DNA of 46,049 nucleotides from Tidjanibacter sp. (GTDB lineage Bacteria > Bacteroidota > Bacteroidia > Bacteroidales > Rikenellaceae), in the NCBI GenBank assembly GCA_017466345.1, contig JAFTUI010000009.1, forward strand, positions 1 through 46,049. Direction: 5' to 3'. The position numbers and the translations under genes are program-made. Shown here piece by piece: positions 40,757 to 46,049 of the stretch. The stretch's first letter is position 1. Each line of letters starts with the position of its first letter. The notes beneath the pieces were generated by a model, which was not told the DNA's origin, ran no database searches, and saw only the letters and a program-made list of their open reading frames with translations.

Positions 40757-41503
40757 ATGGTAACAAAGGCAGATTTTCAACTCGTGCGCTCGCTCGCAGA
40801 CAAGCACTCGCGCCTCGAACACGGACTCTTTGTTGCCGAGGGCGACAAACTCGTGGGCGAGATTATCGCCAACCCCGAGTGGCACATCGAGCGACTCTTT
40901 GTGACCGAGGGAAGCAAGGTGTCCTCATCGCAAGCAGAGGTGGTAAGTCCTAAGGAAATTGAGCGTCTTTCAGCACTCAAAAGTGCGCCACGCTCCATTG
41001 CCCTTGTAAGAATCCCCAAACGCAAAGCCTTTGTGCCAAGTGCCGATGAGTTGGTAATAGCGCTCGATGAGGTGCAAGACCCCGGCAATCTGGGCACCAT
41101 AATACGCACAGCAGATTGGTACGGCATAAGGCGCATAGTATGTTCGCCCACCACCGCCGACTGCTTCGCACCAAAGGTCGTGCAGGCAACAATGGGGGCC
41201 CTCCTGCGTGTAGAGGTGCACTATTGCGACCTCCCCGAGTGGCTCGGCATAGTACGCGACAAAGGGATACCAACCTACGCCACGACACTCGATGGCAAAG
41301 ACATACACACCGCACCTCTCAGCCGCGGAGGAGTGATAATAATGGGTAACGAGGGCAAAGGCGTAAGCCCCGCAGTGCAGGCAATGGTGGAGCACAAACT
41401 CTTCATACCACCCTACCCCGCCGACCGCCACGGTAGCGAATCACTCAACGTTGCCATCGCCACAGCCATAACGTGCGAAAATTTCAGAAACAAAAAAGGT
41501 TGA
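40757..41503 (+). CDS. TrmH/SpoU-family RNA 2'-O-methyltransferase
   Basis: SAM-dependent RNA ribose methyltransferase with a trefoil-knot fold. The 248-aa protein has an N-terminal RNA-binding segment (~1-90). The SPOUT domain has LDEVQDPGNLGTIIRTADWY (motif 1), IIMGNEGKGVSP (motif 2) and IPPYPADRHGSESLNVAIAT (motif 3), all intact. Whether it targets 23S rRNA or tRNA cannot be told. It is the last gene of the run, and the terminator stem overlaps its stop codon. Confidence 0.92.
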   Translation: MVTKADFQLVRSLADKHSRLEHGLFVAEGDKLVGEIIANPEWHIERLFVTEGSKVSSSQAEVVSPKEIERLSALKSAPRSIALVRIPKRKAFVPSADELVIALDEVQDPGNLGTIIRTADWYGIRRIVCSPTTADCFAPKVVQATMGALLRVEVHYCDLPEWLGIVRDKGIPTYATTLDGKDIHTAPLSRGGVIIMGNEGKGVSPAVQAMVEHKLFIPPYPADRHGSESLNVAIATAITCENFRNKKG

Positions 41504-41524
41504 GAACACTCTCAACCTTTTTTT
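41495..41524 (+). terminator. Intrinsic terminator overlapping the trmH-like stop
   Basis: Perfect 11-bp stem AAAGGTTGAGA / TCTCAACCTTT with loop ACAC, then a T-run. The TGA stop lies inside the 5' arm. Confidence 0.88.
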
Positions 41525-41552
41525 CTACACTTTTCATTTTGCGATTTTCTTC

Positions 41553-41591
41553 TCCGCTTTTTGTAAAAAGCGGAACCAAAAACTTTTAGTG
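41553..41591. repeat. TTTTTGTAAAAA hairpin repeat, copy G1
   Basis: Stem TCCGCTTTTT / AAAAAGCGGA (41553-41574) followed by CCAAAAACTTTTAGTG. A second copy at 42655-42694 has different but paired arms GCACC/GGTGC, with the same centre and tail. The rest of 41592-41740 holds no gene, only short hairpins. Confidence 0.7.
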
Positions 41592-41739
41592 TAGCCTTTG
41601 CGGTGGTGTGACTGCCTTTGCAGGCAGATTAGCAGTCGAAACATCAACCCTCTTCCAAACAAGTTTGAGAGGGTTGCTCTTTCGCCTGCCACTCTCCTTC
41701 GGAGAGCCTCACACCTCCCCGAAAAAGCATTCTCTCAAA

Positions 41740-42034
41740 CTCTCCTGTAATCCTTGTTACACCTGCTACCCTTGTTATCCCTGCAAGAAAAACAAGATAG
41801 GTAGATGCCAACCGCCTGCCTCGCGGCAGTCGTGGCAAGACGGACAGCAACAAAGGAGGTTTGTCTTATCCCATATCTCTCAGTCCTCCCATAACTCCCA
41901 TAACTCCCATAACTCCCATAAGCCCTATATGCCTTATAAGCCTTATAAGCCCTATAAGCCTTAGGACTCTTGACGTTAGACGTTATTCCGAGACCAAGCG
42001 CAATGCAGCAGATGCGGTGCGAGATGTGCTCGCC
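41740..42034 (+). repeat. 9-bp arrays, B2 hairpin and TTAGGACT module, copy 6
   Basis: CTCCTGTAA, TCCTTGTTA and CACCTGCTA units (41740-41785) precede hairpin repeat B2 (41803-41842: TGCCA/TGGCA outside, CTGCC/GGCAG inside). Then come CATAACTCC (four times), CATAAGCCC, TATATGCCT and TATAAGCCT-type units, TTAGGACTCTTGACGTTAGA (41961-41980), and a truncated E-type end with GCGAG-ATGTG-CTCGC next to the lemA stop. The E core is missing here. Confidence 0.8.
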
Positions 42035-42619
42035 TTAGAACTCTACGGCAGGAACACTCTCTGCGCCTTTGGTGCTCTCGAAGTAAACCTTAGCCTCGTA
42101 GCCGAACATATTGGCGATGAGGTTCGAGGGGAAGCGTTTGGTCTTGATGTTGTAAGCCTTTACAGCCTCGTTGAAGTCCTTGCGGGCAACAGCAATGCGG
42201 TTTTCGGTGCCCTCCAACTGAGCCTGCAACTCCATAAAGTTGTTGCTTGCTTTCAGCTCGGGGTACGCCTCGCCAATAGCCATAAGTCTGCCCAAAGCAG
42301 CACCCACAGCACCCTGAGCCTCGTTATACTCCGCCAACTGCTCGGCAGTGAGCCTCTCGGCATCCACCACAACCTGCGTAGCCTTGGCCCTCGCCTCAAC
42401 AACCTGCTCGAAGGTCTGCTGCTCGTGTGCCGCATAACCCTTCACGGTGTTCACAAGGTTGGGAATAAGGTCGAGCCTGCGCTGATACTGATTCTCCACC
42501 TGACTCCAAGCATTGTCCACCTTCTCACTGCGGGTTACAAAACCATTGTAGGTCGAAACACCCCACACAACAACGACTGCCACAACAGCCAATACAATCC
42601 ATAATCCTTTGTTTTTCAT
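42035..42619 (-). CDS. lemA: LemA family protein
   Basis: Membrane-anchored helical protein of 194 aa. A single N-terminal membrane segment (GLWIVLAVVAVVVVWGVSTY) is followed by the conserved LemA block VDNAWSQVENQYQRRLDLIP, then NLVNTVKGYAAHEQQTFEQV and long helices to the C-terminus. Its biochemical role is unsettled. LemA commonly neighbours a TPM-domain protein, as here (the upstream gene at 42982). The usual tight pairing is interrupted by 362 bp of repeats that include a terminator-like hairpin. Confidence 0.9.
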   Translation of the reverse strand: MKNKGLWIVLAVVAVVVVWGVSTYNGFVTRSEKVDNAWSQVENQYQRRLDLIPNLVNTVKGYAAHEQQTFEQVVEARAKATQVVVDAERLTAEQLAEYNEAQGAVGAALGRLMAIGEAYPELKASNNFMELQAQLEGTENRIAVARKDFNEAVKAYNIKTKRFPSNLIANMFGYEAKVYFESTKGAESVPAVEF

Positions 42620-42859
42620 AGCTTTATTTTTTTAAGTTTGTCTTTTCTTTTTTCGCACCTTTTTGTAAAAAGGTGCTGCCAAAAACTTTTCGTGCACCAA
42701 CCAATCGTAGTACTACCTACCGCCTTGCTTAGGAGTGGCTTCGGAACTCCCATTTCTCTCAGTCCTCCCATATCTCCCATAATCCCCATAAGCCCTATAT
42801 GCCTTATACGCCCTATAAGCCTTAGGACTATTGACGTTAGACGTTGGACCCTAATTCCA
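42620..42859 (+). repeat. G2 hairpin and 9-bp drifting array with TTAGGACT module, copy 7
   Basis: 42655-42676 folds as GCACCTTTTT / AAAAAGGTGC, followed by CCAAAAACTTTTCGTG. Then 9-mers CATTTCTCT, CAGTCCTCC, CATATCTCC, CATAATCCC, CATAAGCCC, TATATGCCT, TATACGCCC and TATAAGCCT lead into TTAGGACTATTGACGTTAGA (42822-42841) and GTTGGAC. This copy separates two co-directional minus-strand genes, yet the module keeps the plus-strand orientation. Confidence 0.8.
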
Positions 42860-42982
42860 GCGAGTGCATATCGTGAGGTGATTTCAAGGCTTGGTTTTGA
42901 TTTTGCTCCGGAGTTTACTCGCGGTAAATGAGGAAGCAAAATCAAAAGCATAACGCAGAAATCGCCCACGAGATGTGCTCGC
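42860..42982 (-). terminator. Stop-anchored long hairpin, copy E5 (TPM gene)
   Basis: Outer arms of ~24 nt: GCGAGTGCATATCGTGAGG with CCCACGAGATGTGCTCGC. Perfect 13-bp inner arms TTTTGATTTTGCT (42895-42907) and AGCAAAATCAAAA (42935-42947). Core CCGGAGTTTACTCGCGGTAA plus ATGAGGA. The TAG stop of the TPM gene (42982-42984) overlaps the last base of the outer arm, as in E1. Confidence 0.8.
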
Positions 42983-43893
42983 TAAAAGCGACCGCCGGCA
43001 CCACCGCCCCCACTAAATCCGCCGCCGAAGCCACCACCAAAGCCGCCACCTCGTCCGAAGCCTCCGCCGCCCATAATGATGGGACCTCCACCGCCCTTGC
43101 CACCGTGCGAAATATCGTCTGCCTCGTTGCGCCAAACGATATGCCCGCACTTATTGCACTTGAATGCCACTTTGTAGACCTTCTGGAAGGAGTTTTTCTC
43201 TATCTCCACACGGTCGGAGGTGCGCACAAGGGTGCCCTTCTTGCACTTGGGGCAACGGCTATAAAGGTGCAAGAGCAGAACAATGAGGGCAATGAACACT
43301 ATCGCCGTACCGATGAATATGGCAAGACCAATGAGGGCATCATTGTCCTCTTCGGCAGCGAGGTTTTCGGGCACCTCGGAGGTTGCGAGTACGCTCGCAA
43401 GAGCCCCAACACCCTCTGTCATACCGCCATCGAAGTCGCGCTCCTTGAAGCGGGGTATCATCACGCGCTCTATGATACGTTTGCAGAGCGCATCGGGCAA
43501 CGTGCCCTCCAAACCGTAGCCCGTCTCTATCTCTATTGCACCCTGCCCGAGCACCAAGAGTACCAGCAGACCATTGTCACGTCCCTTCTCGCCAATGCCC
43601 CAATGGCGGAAAAGCTCGGTGGCAAACTCGCGGGGCTCGGCGAAGCCTATGGATTCCACCGCCACCACTGCCACCTCAGCTATGCGCTCTTCTTTGAGCC
43701 TTAGGAGGGTGGTATCTATCTGATAGACTGCCTCGTTAGAGAGTATGTCATCGGGGTTGCTCACAAAGTGGCGATAATCAGCCACCTGCACATTGGGCAC
43801 CGTCTGCGGGGTATAATTCTTAGCCACGAGGCCCTGCGGAGCAAAACCTATCGCCCCGAGCACCATCGCCACTACAACTAAAAATCGCCTCAT
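42982..43893 (-). CDS. TPM-domain membrane protein with zinc ribbon and Gly-rich tail
   Basis: The 303-aa protein has a signal peptide (residues ~1-24), a periplasmic TPM domain (~33-165: DDILSNEAVYQIDTTL ... GYGLEGTLPD) and a transmembrane helix (~187-211). A cytoplasmic zinc ribbon follows (CPKCKKGTLV ... FKCNKCGHIVW), with a Gly/Phe/Arg-rich low-complexity tail (~270-303). TPM domains occur in proteins linked to photosystem II repair or respiratory maintenance, and in bacteria typically with LemA. The zinc ribbon between helix and Gly-rich tail is intact. Function in this organism unknown. Confidence 0.87.
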   Translation of the reverse strand: MRRFLVVVAMVLGAIGFAPQGLVAKNYTPQTVPNVQVADYRHFVSNPDDILSNEAVYQIDTTLLRLKEERIAEVAVVAVESIGFAEPREFATELFRHWGIGEKGRDNGLLVLLVLGQGAIEIETGYGLEGTLPDALCKRIIERVMIPRFKERDFDGGMTEGVGALASVLATSEVPENLAAEEDNDALIGLAIFIGTAIVFIALIVLLLHLYSRCPKCKKGTLVRTSDRVEIEKNSFQKVYKVAFKCNKCGHIVWRNEADDISHGGKGGGGPIIMGGGGFGRGGGFGGGFGGGFSGGGGAGGRF

Positions 43894-43920
43894 AGGTCAA
43901 AAATCTTCTTTGGGTTGAAT

Positions 43921-43949
43921 GCAAATATACATATTCTTTGTATATTTGC
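43921..43949. promoter_or_regulatory. Palindrome carrying divergent -7 boxes (TPM / MFS)
   Basis: Perfect 11-bp inverted repeat GCAAATATACA (43921-43931) / TGTATATTTGC (43939-43949). Each arm contains TATATTTG pointing outward, so one symmetric site may serve both genes. Confidence 0.5.
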
Positions 43950-43999
43950 GAATGCAGTGAGCAAAAAATTAACGTAAACTTTATAAAACTATTTTATCT

Positions 44000-45268
44000 A
44001 TGAAACTGAAAATCAGGTTGATTATTATGAACTTCCTGCAATATGCAGTTTGGGGTGCCTACCTTACGAGTATGGGACGCTACCTCGGAGGTGCAGGAAT
44101 GGCAGAGAACATCGGTTGGTTTTACGCAATGCAGGGCGTTGTATCCATCTTTATGCCCGCACTTGTAGGTATCGTTGCAGACCGTTGGATTCCCGCACAG
44201 AAGGTGTTGAGCCTCTGCCACGGTTTGGCAGGTGCTGCGATGTTGGCAGCAGGTATGTATGGTCTTTCGACCGCAACCCCCGAGTTCGGCATACTCTTTA
44301 CGCTCTACTCCATTAGTGTAGCCTTCTTTATGCCCACCATCGCACTCTCCAACTCGGTGGCATACTCGGCACTTAATGGTGCAGGTTTGGATACGGTAAA
44401 ACACTTCCCCCCAATCCGCGTATTTGGCACCATTGGCTTTATTTGCGCAATGCTCCTGACCGATGCTCTCGGCTTCCAGGCTAACGCCAAACAACTCGTA
44501 TTCTCGGGTGCTATCGGTTTGGTATTCTGCCTCTATGCGCTCACCTTGCCAAACTGCCCCGTCAATAGGAATGCAGAGAAGAAATCACTCGCGCAGACAC
44601 TTGGCTTAGACGCCTTCAAACTCTTCAAGGAGAGAAAGATGGCTATCTTCTTCATCTTCTCAATGTTGCTCGGTGTGTCGTTGCAGATTACCAATGGCTT
44701 TGCAAACCCCTTCCTCGGCAGTTTTGAGGCTATTCCCGAGTATGCCGGCACCTTTGGCGTACAGCACTCCAATATGCTCATCTCGCTCTCGCAGGTGAGC
44801 GAAACGCTCTGTATTCTTCTGATTCCCTTCTGCTTGCGCAAGTTCGGTATTAAGAAGGTTATGCTTATGGCGATGGTGGCTTGGGTATTCCGCTTTGGTT
44901 TGTTTGGTGTTGGTAACCCCGGTAGTGGCGTGTGGATGTTCATCCTCTCGATGATTGTCTATGGCGTGGCATTCGACTTCTTCAATGTCAGCGGCTCGCT
45001 CTATGTTGATCAGGAGACCAAACCCGAAATTCGTTCCAGCGCACAAGGTCTGTTTATGATGATGACCAACGGTTTTGGTGCAACCATCGGCACCCTCTCG
45101 GCGCAGGCTGTTGTGAACGCTTGCGTCAATAGCCAGCCTCACGGAGCAGCACAGGTTGCAGGTTGGAGCCAGGCTTGGCTCATCTTCGCAGCCTATGCAC
45201 TCGTTGTGGCGGTGTTGTTTGCTATCATCTTCAAGTACAAACACCAACCAAGCGCACCTCGCGAGTAA
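44000..45268 (+). CDS. MFS transporter, nucleoside:H+ symporter (NupG) type
   Basis: Inner-membrane transporter of 422 aa with twelve predicted helices. The first helix LIIMNFLQYAVWGAYLTSMG and the GRYLGGAGMAENIGWFYAMQ loop are typical of the Bacteroidetes nucleoside-permease subgroup of the major facilitator superfamily. A second-half MFS repeat begins near residue 215 (AIFFIFSMLLGVSLQITNGF). No partner enzyme is adjacent, though apt in the window also belongs to purine salvage. The substrate is inferred from family likeness. A hairpin of the E family follows in the opposite orientation. Confidence 0.82.
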   Translation: MKLKIRLIIMNFLQYAVWGAYLTSMGRYLGGAGMAENIGWFYAMQGVVSIFMPALVGIVADRWIPAQKVLSLCHGLAGAAMLAAGMYGLSTATPEFGILFTLYSISVAFFMPTIALSNSVAYSALNGAGLDTVKHFPPIRVFGTIGFICAMLLTDALGFQANAKQLVFSGAIGLVFCLYALTLPNCPVNRNAEKKSLAQTLGLDAFKLFKERKMAIFFIFSMLLGVSLQITNGFANPFLGSFEAIPEYAGTFGVQHSNMLISLSQVSETLCILLIPFCLRKFGIKKVMLMAMVAWVFRFGLFGVGNPGSGVWMFILSMIVYGVAFDFFNVSGSLYVDQETKPEIRSSAQGLFMMMTNGFGATIGTLSAQAVVNACVNSQPHGAAQVAGWSQAWLIFAAYALVVAVLFAIIFKYKHQPSAPRE

Positions 45269-45287
45269 ATTCCGCACCGCACTACTA

Positions 45288-45335
45288 TAAACCTCCTCCG
45301 CATTTACCCCAATGTAAACTGCGGAGGAGGTTTTC
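45288..45335 (+). terminator. Terminator hairpin with E-family core, copy E6 (MFS gene)
   Basis: Perfect 13-bp stem AAACCTCCTCCGC (45288-45300) / GCGGAGGAGGTTT (45320-45332), followed by T-rich sequence. The loop ATTTACCCCAATGTAAACT is, in transcript sense, the same core as E2-E5 (ATTTAC...GTAAACTGCGG), now on the plus strand because the gene is on the plus strand. Confidence 0.8.
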
Positions 45336-45346
45336 TTTAATACACC

Positions 45347-45446
45347 CTCCCCTAAGTCATAGGGTTCCTCCCCTACGATGAGGGGAGGAACTTCTTTACA
45401 GACCTCTCCCGCCCTAACTGGCACCCTCCCCTGACTCAGGGGAGGG
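45347..45446. repeat. Paired-hairpin repeat, copy 4
   Basis: CTTCTTTACAGACCTCTCCC followed by CCCTCCCCTGA/TCAGGGGAGGG. Compared with copy 1, the closing pairs change from TAA/TTA to TGA/TCA together, so pairing is kept. Confidence 0.8.
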
Positions 45447-45660
45447 TTACAAGGGTTGCAGGGATAATAGGGTATTAAGGACGTTAAGGTCCTTAAAGTC
45501 CTTAAAGTCCTTATAAGCCTTATATGCCCTATATGCCCTATACGAACACGGGTATTAAAAAAGATACCCGTGAACAAGGGGGACTATGTATGTGGGGATG
45601 GGGCGTGTGTAACCCTCCACTAAGTTAGGGGAGGGTGCCCGAAGGGCAGGAGAGGTCTGT
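45447..45660. repeat. 9-bp array, CGGGTATC hairpin and inverted paired-hairpin copy 5
   Basis: No gene. Units GGTTACAAG, GGTTGCAGG, GATAATAGG, GTATTAAGG, ACGTTAAGG, TCCTTAAAG (twice) and CCCTATATG reach 45540. The array lacks the TTAGGACT module. A hairpin CACGGGTATT/GATACCCGTG follows at 45547-45572. At 45608-45655 a paired-hairpin copy lies in inverted orientation, with its middle arms changed to TGCCC/GGGCA. Confidence 0.8.
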
Positions 45661-45805
45661 AAAAGAGCGGTAGATGCCAACCGCCCACCTTCGGTGGTCG
45701 TGGCAAGACGAAAAACTCGCGGGTATCTTTTTTGATACCCGCGAGCAAAATAGCGAAATTTCGTTAATGACTTTAACGCCCTTAATGACCTTAAAGCCTT
45801 AACGC
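45661..45805. repeat. B3 hairpin, terminator hairpin and short 9-bp array
   Basis: 45672-45710 is the third AGATGCCAACCGCC hairpin repeat. 45716-45745 is a perfect 12-bp stem CTCGCGGGTATC/GATACCCGCGAG with a 6-nt loop, followed on the minus strand by TTTTT; it probably terminates the gene at the right edge. 45763-45805 holds TTAATGACT, TTAACGCCC, TTAATGACC and TTAAAGCC units running up to the stop codon. Confidence 0.8.
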
Positions 45806-46049
45806 CTACTCAAACTGATAGGGTTCGATGTAGTCGGCATACTCGCTCCAATACTCAGCAGTTTTGTATGCCTCTACACTCTCGGTGGGTACATAAATTA
45901 TTGGAATATGACCTGTATGGAGGTCAAACATACCATCTTTACCAGTGTAGAGGGTGTATTTACCCTGAACAGTGATAACATCGCCTGCGTTCAGACCCTT
46001 TGCAGTCCAATCCACATTTGCACCACTCTCCTCTTTAAGACCGTAGATA
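45806..46049 (-). CDS. Partial surface protein with LRR_5/BspA-type C-terminus
   Basis: Only the last 80 or so codons are in the window; the frame is open to the right edge, so the true start lies beyond 46049. A segment KGLNAGDVITVQGKYTLYTG looks like a small beta-barrel repeat. The final residues IPIIYVPTESVEAYKTAEYW then SEYADYIEPYQFE match the closing motif of BspA-like LRR proteins and echo IYVPSASVAKYKAAAGWDAY in the lipoprotein at 14219. Probably another secreted or surface protein. Confidence 0.65.
   Translation of the reverse strand, partial: IYGLKEESGANVDWTAKGLNAGDVITVQGKYTLYTGKDGMFDLHTGHIPIIYVPTESVEAYKTAEYWSEYADYIEPYQFE

Noticed and set aside
1-46049. CRISPR array
   Set aside because: Several repeat arrays exist but none has 20-40-bp repeats separated by unique spacers, and no cas genes are seen.

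Overview
The window looks like the chromosome of a gut-type Bacteroidales bacterium, possibly Alistipes-like; this is an inference from gene content and cannot be settled from one window. Pointers: promoters of the Bacteroidetes primary-sigma type (TTG, about 19 bp, TAnnTTTG), a short 286-aa primary sigma factor, LptD, Stealth and LicD glycan genes, DUF4988/LRR lipoproteins, and Bacteroidetes-style integrases.

Layout. 1-485: repeats and a long hairpin. 486-7083: cell-envelope amidase (-), divergent LptD and MutS2 (+). 7460-14167: six-gene minus-strand glycan operon (GT4, LicD, Stealth phosphotransferase, GT2, nucleotidyltransferase-aminotransferase fusion, octopine-dehydrogenase-like enzyme). 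14219-15562: a surface LRR lipoprotein. 15768-16167: a 103-bp tandem repeat and an elaborate inverted-repeat structure. 16172-28304: a 12.1-kb A+T-rich integrative element inserted in the 3' end of tRNA-Ser(CGA), bounded by 17-bp direct repeats. It carries an integrase, a small basic protein overlapping a rolling-circle-type Rep, an HTH-NADAR fusion cassette, a 1493-aa surface lipoprotein, and a repressor-controlled module with a second short recombinase and a winged-helix protein. 28888-45268: housekeeping and metabolic genes (S9 peptidase, apt, nagB, sigma factor, HtrA, Ffh, ferredoxin, SerS, glutaminyl cyclase, M20 hydrolase, TrmH, LemA, TPM protein, nucleoside-type MFS transporter). The right edge cuts an LRR-type surface gene.

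The most striking feature lies between the genes. Nearly every long intergenic gap of the host backbone, but none in the integrated element, is filled by a recurring set of modules. (i) Arrays with an exact 9-bp period whose unit drifts gradually along the array. (ii) A conserved module TTAGGACTATTGACGTTAGA followed by 7-bp repeats, seven copies, all on the + strand. (iii) Long hairpins that start at or next to the stop codon of the adjacent gene, have a conserved ~26-nt apical core, and have stems that differ in sequence but keep pairing. (iv) Several smaller hairpin families, also with compensatory changes. These behave as a layered family of structured repeats with some copies acting as terminators.

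The integrated element looks like a compact integrative element with a phage-like divergent regulatory switch. Its HTH-NADAR protein, flanked by identical 24-nt terminator hairpins, is the best candidate for an undescribed defence or ADP-ribose-related function.
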